Shown in pieces: positions 10,301 to 17,913 of a DNA stretch of 17,913 nucleotides. A program made the position numbers and the translations under genes. Source of the DNA: Acanthaster planci (lineage: Eukaryota > Echinodermata > Asteroidea > Valvatida > Acanthasteridae); assembly GCF_001949145.1 (NCBI RefSeq), contig NW_019091473.1, forward strand, positions 499,218-517,130, read 5' to 3'. The notes under the pieces were generated by a model that was not told the origin of the DNA, ran no database searches, and saw only the letters and a program-made list of their open reading frames with translations. Every line of letters begins with the position of its first letter. Within the stretch, counting starts at the first letter, position 1.

Positions 10301-13300
10301 ACTTTCAATTTTTATGACATAAATCTACCTCTTGTATGCCCAGAAATGCACAAGACCTGAATGAAAAAAAAAATTGGAATATCCTTAAATAGGCCCTGAA
10401 CTCCACTCTTAAGCCTTGCCTGCCCTCCATCCATTTCAATATTTGTCACCAGTCATCATCGATTTCAGACATTTATGATTTGGAGAACACTATTCTCAAC
10501 CACACACTACTGAGTTCAGCCCTACATAGTCACTGTGTACGCTGAATGAATTTCCTGCACACAAGACCTTCAATGACAATGTGTTGGATGCTCACAAGGA
10601 AACCCAACATGTACAAAGGTTTATGCATTTTCAGGTGGGAACTGTCTGCGTGTGCTCTCCTCCGTCAACATTCGCAAACTAGTGCACGAACACATGCACC
10701 TGTGTCACTGGTAATTAAAAGCAAGTTCATAACCCTCCTAAGACCTTCTAACCACTTGCAACCAGAAGGTTTTGAAAGGGTGAAAGAGATTCTTTGACAA
10801 GCTTTGATACAGCACAGGGCCTACAGTCTAACCCTAAATCGCTCTCAGTCCTCCTAAAATCCTTGAAGTGGTTTTGGATTTTAGAGGACTGATGCTGTAT
10901 GGCAGAACTGTGGCTAATTTTTTTTTTAAGGTCATACACGACTTCAGGCTCAAATTATGCTGGAAATCATCTGCACTGCTCCAGGATACCATTGTCACTG
11001 CCTAAACATACTGACAGGAATTACCGTAGGATTTTGAGAGAATGAGGCAGTGGTCACTCCTCTAAGGAACACGTTTCAGAAATAATGCTACTCCTGAGAG
11101 CTAATATACCATGGTGGGGTGCTTACTATTGGCAGAAGACCCCTCAGGGCTTCTACAGACATTTCCAGCCTTCCCAACTGGTGAACTCTTGACACCAGTA
11201 ACCATCTCCAGGATGTCTACTGTTCCTGGTATCTTGAAGCCCTGCCTGGTACCCTTGCGAGGACTTCCCTTGCGTGGTCGCCCCCTCCTCCGATGCAGCT
11301 TGAAGGGGCTGGTCTTGGAGACAGATACAGCCTTCTTTGGGCTTGTATCCTGGGGTGTCTTCTGCTGCCTCTGATAGGCTAGCTCCAGTTCCCGTTGTAG
11401 CTCAGATGGGAGGGCTTCCATGCAGGCAGGATCGATCTGAAACATTTGCAACAGCTGTACTGAATTAAAACATTTCACTGGTTGAAAGATTTTATCAGAC
11501 ACACTTAAGATGTTTGACCATCACGAACACAATGTGGAATTCATCATCCATGTAACCTTGGTAGATCACTTTGCTTGTCCCCAAAGTTCCCGGCAATATC
11601 ACTCTTTCTCTGTATGGCATTTAAACAGACCCTGCACTGTGGAACTTTGCCCTTCACGTAGTGTTACTTTAGCCTTAACATTTATTTGTTCAACAGAGCC
11701 CAGTGCTGCAAATGTCCACCAATCTGTTTACTAGCAAGTTGGAGCTCAATGTCAGAAATGACAACAAGACTCATAATTGGCCGATAGCTGTCAGCTGACT
11801 CCACTGCAATTAAAAACATGGTGGCCTCCACAAGTGAGTGCTTACAGGAGTTCTGATGTGGCATGGATACTGCGCTATATGCATTGCTCCAAGTGCCAAA
11901 AAGGACAAGTATGCTATGTGACAAGCATGCAAGAGCTCCCTTCTGGCTACATGAGAAATATTGGTGCTTTAATTCCCTGCCTGAAACATTCCCATCATTT
12001 CTCAACAAGTAGCATAACAATTTGAGCTGCACGTATCAAGGTTTCAATCCACGATGAACAAGATTTTTTTTAAATTTGAGAACTCAAGGCTTTGATTTAG
12101 GGAGTGGAGGACATGACTTTCAGATTAAGTGTTTTGTATTGTTCAGGGAATACTACTTTACGTTCAGCATTTTTTTCTGCCAAAATATACAGGTCAAACC
12201 ATTCTGATCAAATCCCATACTTGCGAAAATGATGGCAGAGCCTCTACGGGGCCCAAGACCTTTTTATCTTCATGTTCTATCAACTCAGAGTGGCTTTCAA
12301 CTTGCTCCCGTTGGATGTGCTCAGCACCTCCTTGCTCCATTAACTCCTGGATAATGTCTGGTGGCAGCTCTTTCAGGACACTTGGGTCATACCTAAGGCT
12401 GGAATGGTCTGTCCCAGATGAAGTGCTGGGTTGGTTTTGGTCTTTGCTAACATGGGATGTACCAAATGATGAAATAGGTTGGTCACAATCAGCTGCTTTG
12501 TTGCTCATATTGTTCTTAGAGGAATGTGCAGTGACAGGAATTGGACTGTGCTCAGGACATGGACTTTTCATCTTTACTATGGGTTCAGCAGCAGCTGAGC
12601 ATCCACCACCAGTGAAGTGGTCATCTGTAGTGTGCAAAATTTCTTCTCTGCTACTGGCCTTGCTTAGCCTTGATGGTCCAGCATCGGAAGCTAGCCCACT
12701 GCATGAAGGTTTAGACGACTCAGAGTCAAGGGATTTTGTTCCGTCAAGCGGTGTGCCATTGGTGACAGAGCTCGATGTATGCACAACTGACGGGCCTCGG
12801 GCTTTGCTGCAGACACAAAACACACAATTACATCTGTGTATGAAACTGTACCGTGCCTTTGTTGAAGGCATTTCACACTTCACCTTATTATGTATGCTTT
12901 GTTGCTGTGCGACAGTTTTACAGCTTGTACGTACAATGTCCTCTGGAAATTATAGAAAAACATTTCAGAAAGGTTGATTCCAGGATGTGTTTGATGATAC
13001 ACAATGTACCTCCATATTCCAATTTGTAATTTCACATAGCCATTTTCAGTGGCAACAGTACACGTACACGTAAAACTCGAGATTTAACGCTGACCCTCAA
13101 GTTCCTATTTTTTCCAGGATTCTTCCTAAAGACCAAAACAATAATTAGGAAAACAGCCACATTTTCTTTCATGTAAAAATGATGCTGGTGTATATCTATA
13201 TTTCTTACTCCTGAAAAACCCACAGGACGATTTTAAAGGACAAAAACCTGTCCCCATTTACATTTTTAACATCCATATTACAATTTATTTGTATAAAACA

Positions 13301-16300
13301 AGTGCATACTTGATTGACTTAAAGGTTGACAACATTCTCCACTGCAACGTTGACTTAAGAATTTAGGATTATCTGGTGGATGGAATTTATTTCTTTCATT
13401 TGCATCTCTCCCATTCTTCCCACCTGTCTTGTTGCTCCCTCTTGGATTCGTAAGTCCTTTCGATCGTCCGCCTGATGTCTTCAGGGAGAGCAGCAAGTAC
13501 TGAAGGGTCCAGCTGAGATGGGGAGGGCAAGCAGAACTGCTCCAGCTGCTCTTGTCTTGATGGCAGCGTGGGTGTGGCAAGTTGGAAAGTAGGCAGAGGG
13601 GGAAGCGGGGTCTTCTCTGGCTGGGGTAACAGAGGCTTTGATGCTGGGACTTCTTGGACAGAAGAAGCCAATGATTTCTGGGAGGAATCACATTTGGGAC
13701 TTACTGTAGCTGGGCAATTTCACAGACATGAAAACCACTGCAAAAATTATAAAATTTGTCATCAGCACATTTGCACGTGTATTTTTGTCAAAGTGATTGA
13801 AATTAAATTAGACCATCCATAATTATAGGCAGCAACACCTGCAAACTGATGGACAAAAATAACAAAGAACCAAAACAACGTAGCTAACCTTCAGCTATAA
13901 AATGTGGAGGCTTTAAGTTTGAATCACAGTACATCACATGTACAATTTTGTTTATCTGAAAATGCTACTTGGCAAAGTATGCTCTGTATACTCCAGGCAT
14001 GGTTTCACAAGCAAACAGATTATAACCAAAGCAACAATGCAGGACAATTTTTCTGACGCTTCCAACCTTTAATTGCCTATGTATTAATTCATCCATCATC
14101 CACGATATTCTGGTATACTCAAAATCAACTACATGTAAATCAATAGAAACTCCAGATGAATGAGTCAACGTTTCAACATCAAATCACACATATTAAAAAT
14201 AAACTTTGTTAGTTCAGGCAACTACAGGAATAACACCCTTTGGATGCATTCTCTAAATTTAATGATCTTGAAATGAAATAGTACTTCAATTTTCTGCTCT
14301 GACTAGAGAGACTTTCTCATCGGTAAGGATGAAACAGGCTGGTACATGTAAAGTTTGTACATTTCAACAGAACTTAAGTCATGTGGAGCTCAGCACACCC
14401 TGCCCAGAGTGTGTGTGAACCTTTGCTGACGTGAAGCAAGTTTCTATCCAGGGACATCATTACTATGCAACCCACATGCCAACTCCTGATCGTCCACATA
14501 GTGGATAAGAATGACTCACCTGTTTGGAGACAAAGTCAAGTATTGTGCCTGCCATTCTCTTCTCTTTCACTGCTTGGTCTCTGATGGGATCTGTCGCTGT
14601 GGACGGTGGGTTGGTTGACGATTTTGCCAATGGTTTTACAAAATCCAAAAGCAACTTGCTATTGGATGTGGAGGAACTGCCTGTGCTACTGGCTCCAGAA
14701 AGTCGGCTTATTTGAATGCCAACCTAAGGATAACAAGAATGGACACTTTTCGGCACTTTTCCATGGATGACTCAAGAATGCTGAACACTTGGGAGAGAAG
14801 TTTTTCAAACCACGATGTGATCAAGCAAATAAGTCCTTTGCTGGGATTTTCTATTCTGAGATTAAGAATCTCCAAGTAATTTGTAAACTCACATCTTGCT
14901 ATGTTTGGTCTTCCATTACTTTTGAACCAAAGGGCCAGAGGTATCAACACTGGGCTTTCACAGCAATAAAAGTTGATACTGTATTGTTTAAAAAGTGTAT
15001 AATTTGTTGACAAGGGTCAACAGAGCACTCAACTTGGCTTCATTGTATAATCCATGACAAAAAGTAGATGGACGGCTTCACAGAATAGTGTCAGAAATGC
15101 CCCATTACCAATATTAAAATGAATCTCAATTGACAATCAGTGGGTCCTTTGAATCTCTGTGATTGTAAAGGTTTCATGGATTACAATTGTATTTGGAATA
15201 AAGCATGAATCCCACAGAAATGGGAAAACCAAATGCCATGACCTTTCCAAGCCTCTGTAGGACTAAAACAATCTCCTTGGCATTTGATGTCATTTTGCAG
15301 AGAACTTGTTTGGTATTATGAACAGGAAGACTGCCATAGCCATTAGATGTACTATGGACTGACAAGGATAGCTTATAAATTGATCGCCATTCCGTTATCA
15401 TATCAAAAGTGACCCACCAAATATAACTCTTGCATGATCTTAACTACCATGACTTTTCCATGACCTGTTTCCTCAAACAGGACTCACGGGCACTGTTTTT
15501 TTTCCCAGTTTTCCATGATGACACAGTGACTTTCTGAGACATTTATTTTTCCAAGGATTTCCATGATTGTGGGAACACTGATAGAAACTCTTCCATTTAA
15601 TTGCAACCTTAACTCGTTGACGGGAGTGCCTCCCCTGGCATAACATGCACTTGCATAATTGGTCCAAATGCCACTGGTCAGATGATGGATAGGTACATGT
15701 AGCGGGTACCTCGGCCTGAAAATTCTGTACTTCCTCATTAACCCTGAGCCTGCTACATGCAACAGACTCAATGCGTTGCTTTTCCAAGAATCTGATTTTC
15801 CAAGGTAAAGAGTGCTGTAACCAGAATCATTTCACATGCTGTAAATGGTTCTCCGGGCCGAAAATTGTGAGCGTTATATCCAGAGAAGTGTTGTAAACGC
15901 ACCATAATCACACAAAAATGTACACAGTGAATGGGCGTACAGCTGGGGAAATGAAAACAGAGCGTTACATCGGTAAGAGTGTTATATCAAGGAGGGCTAT
16001 AACGGGAATCTACTGTAGCAGGTTGGCTAGTCAGCTTTTCCTAAGAAAAAAACAAAGGACTTAAAATCTGCACTGCAAACAATATGGCCTATTTTAGCAC
16101 TGTGCAGATAAGTCAGTTTTCTGGTCATTTTCACTCACCCCTCTTAGGTCCGATGCCTCTGTCTTCATCTGAGCCAACAGCACCTGGCTCTCCTGCTGAA
16201 TGATGCTCAGTTTGTCCGTGGCCTGTGCCAAGGTGGTGGACTTAGCCAGGTTATCGCAGATCCCATGACCCATGAACTTGGATGTTTGCTTGGGGGCACT

Positions 16301-17596
16301 CGCCTGCCGCACTTTCAGCTTGAGCGTGATGGTCTTACCTACCATTGCGATGGCGGTCAATCGCCGATGGACCTCCTCAGCCAATTCACTAACAAACCTT
16401 GTGGCTTCACTGTTCTGTTCATTGAGATTGAAGATGGGAAAGTTTCATACACATTAAAGCAAAAGATCTCAACAAATCATGCATGATTGGGCTTGGGATT
16501 GGAAAAAGAAATGTGCAGCTTCTTTCAAAAGCAGTCACTATGTATTATGAACTCATGCTAAAAGACTTAACTGTGGCCTTGCAGTTTACGAAACCACCCT
16601 TTAAAGTATACCATTGTTAGGTTTCCATTGGACCCCTTCAAAAAACAGAAAGACCCATATGCATGCCTTTCAACCCATAGTGACCTGGACTGAGTGAAAG
16701 CTGATGAAGAAAAAAATCTTTTAAGAGGCTAGTAAACCCATCCAGAGATAAAGAACTCTTTCCATATGCTGGCCTGGGTGGGCTTCAAACCTGGGTGACC
16801 AAGATTAAAGTGGAAAGTTCCATTTTCGGCAACCTGACCCCAGGTGCCTAATAAACAAGCCACGCTGATAACAAATAGCTTCCATTCTTCAAACTTAAGC
16901 AAACAAAATGGTCAACTGCTTAAAAATAAAATTTGCATAGGTATAAATGTGTACATTATTGTGTGTGCTACTGCCATGGTTCATGTGGAACACACCTCTA
17001 GAAGACATTAATAATGATTGTAGTACAATGAATACAGTCAACTCAGGTTATAACAAGTTACACAGACCGAACAAATTACTCTGTTGTAACCACAACTTTA
17101 TCCTAAAAGGAGTGGAAAAACAATGAAAACACGAAAATTAAAGAAATTCAGATTCTGAGAATTTGCGCTTTATAACAGTATTTTGTTACAACACTGTTCT
17201 TTATATCAAGAGTTGACTGTACCACAAGGTTTCACAAATTTATCCCTCATATGGCACTAACTGAATTTTAAAATGTGTAAACGACAAAATTAAGAAGCGA
17301 ACAGGCTAATATTGAAAGCAAAAATGTGGACTGGTAGCGATACAAACTTCACAATGACCTAACAAAATGATTCACCTGAGTGAACCTAATTCCATAATTG
17401 ATCTCCGCTGAGACTGACTTCCTTTCCCTTTCCGCTCTGATTGGTCGATTGTCTATGCCCCGACAGTAGCTGTACAATGATTGGCCAGTCTTAGGTCCAA
17501 ACTCCTTCTGTAGGGCCCCAAGTGACAGGTTCTGCAAGTCGACACAGGTTTCTATGCCCATTGTCCTCAGTCGGGCACCTGTGGACCATCCAACTC
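7196..17596 (-). CDS. REV1: REV1 translesion DNA polymerase, C-terminal 736 residues (nine exons, 5' partial)
   Basis: REV1 is a deoxycytidyl transferase of the Y-family and the scaffold that brings polymerase zeta and other translesion polymerases to stalled forks in the nucleus. The exons are 17376-17596, 16139-16414, 14520-14723, 13424-13677, 12221-12806, 11127-11436, 9526-9669, 8680-8782 and 7196-7310. All introns are GT-AG and every junction phase fits, which is strong internal support. In order the product contains the little-finger domain (residues about 1-165 of this fragment), a Ser/Pro-rich linker, UBMs near 287-309, 457-476 and 512-534, an AT-hook-like cluster at 562-575, and the C-terminal domain at about 642-736. 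The equivalent human stretch is roughly 600 residues by recollection, so this version is longer, mostly in the linker. The catalytic palm, BRCT domain and start codon are outside the window. No frameshift or internal stop was found, so the gene looks intact and under selection. Confidence 0.93.
7311..8679 (-). other. REV1: REV1 last intron
   Basis: 1369 bases, donor AG|GTACAT and acceptor CAATCAG. AT-rich. It contains one TACATGTA at 8166 and no recognisable repeat or exon in either strand. Confidence 0.8.
8680..8782 (-). CDS. REV1: REV1 exon: C-terminal domain, middle helices
   Basis: 103 nt, with two bases completing Glu, 33 codons, and two bases left over at the donor AAAAG|GTACAT. It reads PGDEDIEYLMQYLNDLVLDR and then NLEMANLVLRAMKR, matching helices 2 and 3 of the REV1 C-terminal domain: the DILQVVKYCTDLIEEKD-type helix followed by a Leu-rich helix ending MKR. 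In vertebrates this part also contacts REV7. No ATG or stop bounds the exon. It was found from homology and phase compatibility. Confidence 0.92.
9318..9484 (-). repeat. tRNA-type SINE remnant
   Basis: Read on the minus strand it runs GGGTGGCCTGGGTGGCTAGC (A-box-like), CACTCACCTCTCACCACTTT, a decayed B box region (GATCCAAGTTTGG), then TTTTTTTCCAGGGTCTCCAG and a pyrimidine-rich CCTCTCTCTTAAAAAAG tail. The order and wording resemble abundant anthozoan SINEs with a CTCACCACTGTGGCC head and a TCTCCGGGTTCTCCGG body, but with many substitutions. It lies in the intron between 8783 and 9525, about 40 bases from an exon. The family is assigned from memory. Confidence 0.55.
9526..9669 (-). CDS. REV1: REV1 exon: start of the C-terminal interaction domain
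   Basis: 144 nt, preceded by an excellent acceptor (CTCTTGTTATTTTATGCAG), ending one base into a codon at donor GAAG|GTTGG. Its 47 codons include VNLCGAV, a beta-hairpin-like start, and then LWDVKALLKEWTTSVE, which is helix 1 of the REV1 C-terminal domain. The Leu-Leu-x-x-Trp is part of the pocket that accepts the Phe-Phe (RIR) motifs of pol eta, iota and kappa in vertebrate REV1. The first 20 codons are acidic and unconserved. Confidence 0.92.
9670..11126 (-). other. REV1: REV1 intron between UBM and C-terminal domain exons
   Basis: 1457 bases, donor ATA|GTAAGC and acceptor TTTTATGCAG. It contains the hairpin at 10845-10892 and one TACATGTA (9799). No further exon is needed by phase: the single base A before and AG after give an in-frame Lys. 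The plus-strand open frames within it show no protein features. Confidence 0.75.
10845..10892. repeat. Intronic inverted repeat with nested outer arms
   Basis: TCAGTCCTCCTAAAATCC at 10845-10862 pairs with GGATTTTAGAGGACTGA at 10876-10892: a 17-bp stem with one bulged base and a 13-nt loop. Outer arms ATACAGCA (10807-10814) and TGCTGTAT (10893-10900) are also inverted copies, but with 30 extra bases on the left. This suggests a fold-back element with an asymmetric insertion or deletion. Confidence 0.7.
11127..11436 (-). CDS. REV1: REV1 exon: last ubiquitin-binding motif and AT-hook-like basic cluster
   Basis: The exon starts in phase 0 at acceptor AATGTTTCAG and joins FSQ to IDPACMEALPSELQRELELA, the counterpart of vertebrate UBM2, so an intron splits this motif. 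It ends one base into a codon at the strong donor ATA|GTAAGC, and that A plus AG of the next exon gives Lys. It has 103 codons. Downstream of the UBM are Lys-Ser-Pro repeats and then RRRGRPRKGSPRKG (residues 562-575, genomic 11251-11292), whose GRP core flanked by basic residues is an AT-hook pattern. Human REV1 is also basic in this stretch. Confidence 0.9.
12221..12806 (-). CDS. REV1: REV1 exon: long disordered region with an additional UBM-like motif
   Basis: The largest exon, 586 nt, with acceptor TTTTGTGTCTGCAG and donor CAA|GTATGG. It completes a Ser codon and then reads 195 codons in phase. The composition is Ser/Thr/Pro/Asp-rich, expected for a disordered tether. At residues 457-476 (genomic 12332-12391) it has YDPSVLKELPPDIIQELMEQ, a well-formed UBM with the Leu-Pro core and downstream hydrophobics. 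It ends LPSFSQ, the first residues of the next UBM. Vertebrate REV1 has only two UBMs, so this one looks additional. The long open frame on the opposite strand here is an antisense shadow. Confidence 0.88.
13424..13677 (-). CDS. REV1: REV1 exon: Pro-rich linker and first ubiquitin-binding motif
   Basis: The exon starts in phase 0 at KSLASS after acceptor GATTCCTCCCAG, and ends with two bases (AG) at donor GACAG|GTGGGA. It has 84 codons plus a split Ser. The first half is rich in Pro, Gln and Leu. The second half carries SQLDPSVLAALPEDIRRTIE (genomic 13450-13518), matching the UBM pattern with the invariant Leu-Pro at residues 297-298. In REV1 and pol iota this motif binds ubiquitin on monoubiquitinated PCNA. 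It corresponds to UBM1 of vertebrate REV1. Upstream CAG acceptors exist but break the reading phase with the previous exon. Confidence 0.9.
14520..14723 (-). CDS. REV1: REV1 exon: linker after the little finger
   Basis: A phase 0 exon of 68 codons with acceptor ATCCTTAG|GTT and a consensus donor AAACAG|GTGAGT. It opens with VGIQISRLSG, continuing the DLRG|VGI junction typical of REV1, and then becomes Ser/Thr/Pro-rich and presumably disordered. Two short hydrophobic motifs of the same form, LLLDFVK and ILDFVSK, lie 36 residues apart (LDFV at residues 191-194 and 227-230). Their role is unknown. Weak conservation means only the exon ends and first residues are anchored by homology, while the open frame and phase support the rest. 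Confidence 0.85.
14724..16138 (-). other. REV1: REV1 intron carrying repeat fragments
   Basis: 1415 bases between the little-finger and linker exons. It includes the pogo-like fragment (15869-16017) and a tract at about 15405-15570 where TTTCCATGA recurs (TTTTCCATGACC, GTTTTCCATGATGACAC, GGATTTCCATGATTG), typical wording of degraded DNA-transposon MITEs. The two overlapping reverse-strand frames near 15473-15787 have no recognised domain. Confidence 0.6.
15869..16017. repeat. pogo/Tigger-like transposon end fragment
   Basis: On the minus strand the end reads TA-CAGTAGATTCCCGTTATAG followed by CCTTGATATAACACTCTTAC and GATGTAACGCTCTG, the style of pogo/Tigger subterminal sequences with repeated GTTATAAC-like motifs. 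GAGCGTTA...GTGTT occurs twice as a direct repeat, at 15869 and 15960. A matching opposite terminus was not found, so it is a solo or truncated end. TA at 16016-16017 could be the target duplication. Confidence 0.5.
16139..16414 (-). CDS. REV1: REV1 exon: remainder of little-finger domain
   Basis: A phase 0 to phase 0 exon of 92 codons. It starts at NSEATRF immediately after FTQ of the preceding exon and ends DLRG at donor GGG|GTGAGT. Diagnostic residues are LAEEVHRRL, the alternating beta-strand TITLKLKVRQASAP and the KFMGHGICDN loop, matching the last strands and helix of the REV1 little finger. Residues 74-165 of the fragment. The acceptor is CAATGAACAG with an upstream CTTTCCCATCTTC pyrimidine tract. 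Confidence 0.93.
16770..16860 (-). repeat. Possible second tRNA-like SINE remnant
   Basis: On the minus strand, GGTCACCCAGGTTTGAAGCC resembles a B box (GGTTCGAAnCC) and GTGGCTTG..TAGGCACCTGG upstream is loosely A-box-like, about 60 bases apart. No tail or target duplication was seen. Weak. Confidence 0.25.
17033..17221. mobile_element. MITE with TA-flanked CAGTCAACTC terminal inverted repeats
   Basis: TACAGTCAACTC at 17033-17044 and GAGTTGACTGTA at 17210-17221 are perfect inverted copies. The similarity continues inward imperfectly (GGTTATAACAAG against CTTGATATAAAG). The outer TA fits Tc1/mariner/pogo target duplication. The 189-bp body has no coding capacity and includes TATAACAG/GTTACAACACTG motifs. 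It sits in the REV1 intron 16415-17375. Confidence 0.75.
17376..17596 (-). CDS. REV1: REV1 exon: start of little-finger (polymerase-associated) domain
   Basis: First REV1 exon visible here, 221 nt. It begins in phase 1 (GA completes a Gly codon, fitting the LPGVG turn of Y-family polymerases) after a strong pyrimidine-tract acceptor ending ATTCAG. It ends in phase 0 at the donor CAG|GTGAAT. The 73 full codons include QKEFGPKTGQ, CRGIDNRP and ERKSVSAEINYGIRFTQ, the most conserved stretch of REV1 after the palm. The domain grips the primer-template duplex. The preceding exon is not visible in the last 317 bases. Confidence 0.93.
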
Positions 17597-17913
17597 CTGA
17601 ATCAGTAGAAAAGTCATACATGCACATAAATGAATGTACAGCGAGTAAATGCAACATACTACCAATGATCCATGTATGTAATTGGTTTAACATCAAGAAA
17701 GAAAAAAGAATAACATGCAAGCACAATGAGCCAGATTTGCATTTCTAAATGCCAAGGTCCTTCTGGAACAAAGCGTGCATGAGTCTGTAGGGCCACACCA
17801 GCGCTGTACAGAGAAAAGTAAAATGAGTAGCCACTGGCTCCTAGAAAAAATTCATTTTGGGTATGTGCTGTTGGAATACTGAACTGATTCATTGTGACTG
17901 AAAATGAAATACC
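17597..17913 (-). other. REV1: REV1 intron, right edge of window
   Basis: Sequence upstream of the first visible exon. The acceptor GACTTTTCTACTGATTCAG lies at its low end. The 77-codon reverse frame here is hydrophobic and does not resemble the REV1 palm or thumb, so I treat it as intronic. Confidence 0.65.

Noticed and set aside
12129-12977. 282-codon plus-strand open frame, the longest in the window
   Set aside because: It is antisense to the REV1 exon 12221-12806, whose reverse frame has matching splice sites, phase and a UBM. The plus-strand translation has no recognisable domain.
13278-13691. 137-codon reverse frame rich in Pro and Ser
   Set aside because: Out of frame with the UBM-bearing exon 13424-13677 on the same strand. 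Its splice phases do not fit the neighbouring exons.
13678-13712. Alternative upstream acceptors (CCCAG and CTACAG) for the first UBM exon
   Set aside because: Both put the exon out of phase with the preceding exon's strong phase-0 donor AAACAG|GTGAGT. The CCTCCCAG acceptor fits.
17659-17892. 77-codon hydrophobic reverse frame at the right edge
   Set aside because: No resemblance to the REV1 palm/thumb sequence expected upstream of GVGWSTGARL, and it is interrupted by the intron's acceptor-side sequence.

Overview
This window is invertebrate-type animal DNA: AT-rich, with short exons separated by 0.6-1.5 kb GT-AG introns, many transposon remnants and no bacterial gene organisation. The only confidently functional gene is the 3' portion of REV1, the Y-family translesion DNA polymerase and scaffold, on the minus strand. 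I reconstructed nine exons between 17596 and 7196 by matching splice sites, reading phase and protein similarity. All eight introns are GT-AG and phase-compatible. Together they give 736 codons plus a stop: the little-finger domain, a disordered region with three ubiquitin-binding motifs (UBMs) and an AT-hook-like basic cluster, and the C-terminal interaction domain. The catalytic palm, BRCT domain and promoter lie beyond the right edge.

The left 6.9 kb has no convincing intact gene. It holds a decayed DDE-type transposase (about 1176-2613, frames broken several times), a dispersed-repeat-like tract with a 14-bp TGACGTCA-centred palindrome (3840-4570), a purine/pyrimidine-alternating tract (5196-5425), one orphan exon-like open frame (5447-5604), and an unusual fold-back array of 24-bp and 21-bp units bounded by a 14-bp inverted repeat (5747-6013). 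The REV1 3' UTR and a candidate polyadenylation signal lie at 6950-7195.

The REV1 introns carry further repeats: a tRNA-type SINE remnant (about 9318-9484), a hairpin (10845-10892), a pogo/Tigger-like terminal fragment (15869-16017) and a small TA-flanked MITE (17033-17221).

The 8-mer TACATGTA occurs 15 times by hand count, all outside REV1 exons. The SINE type, this 8-mer bias and the fossil transposase family together suggest a marine invertebrate, with an anthozoan cnidarian (coral or anemone) as my best guess. That assignment is inference. I see no prokaryotic defence system, CRISPR array or operon, and the most notable observations are modifications of the REV1 scaffold and the fold-back repeat.
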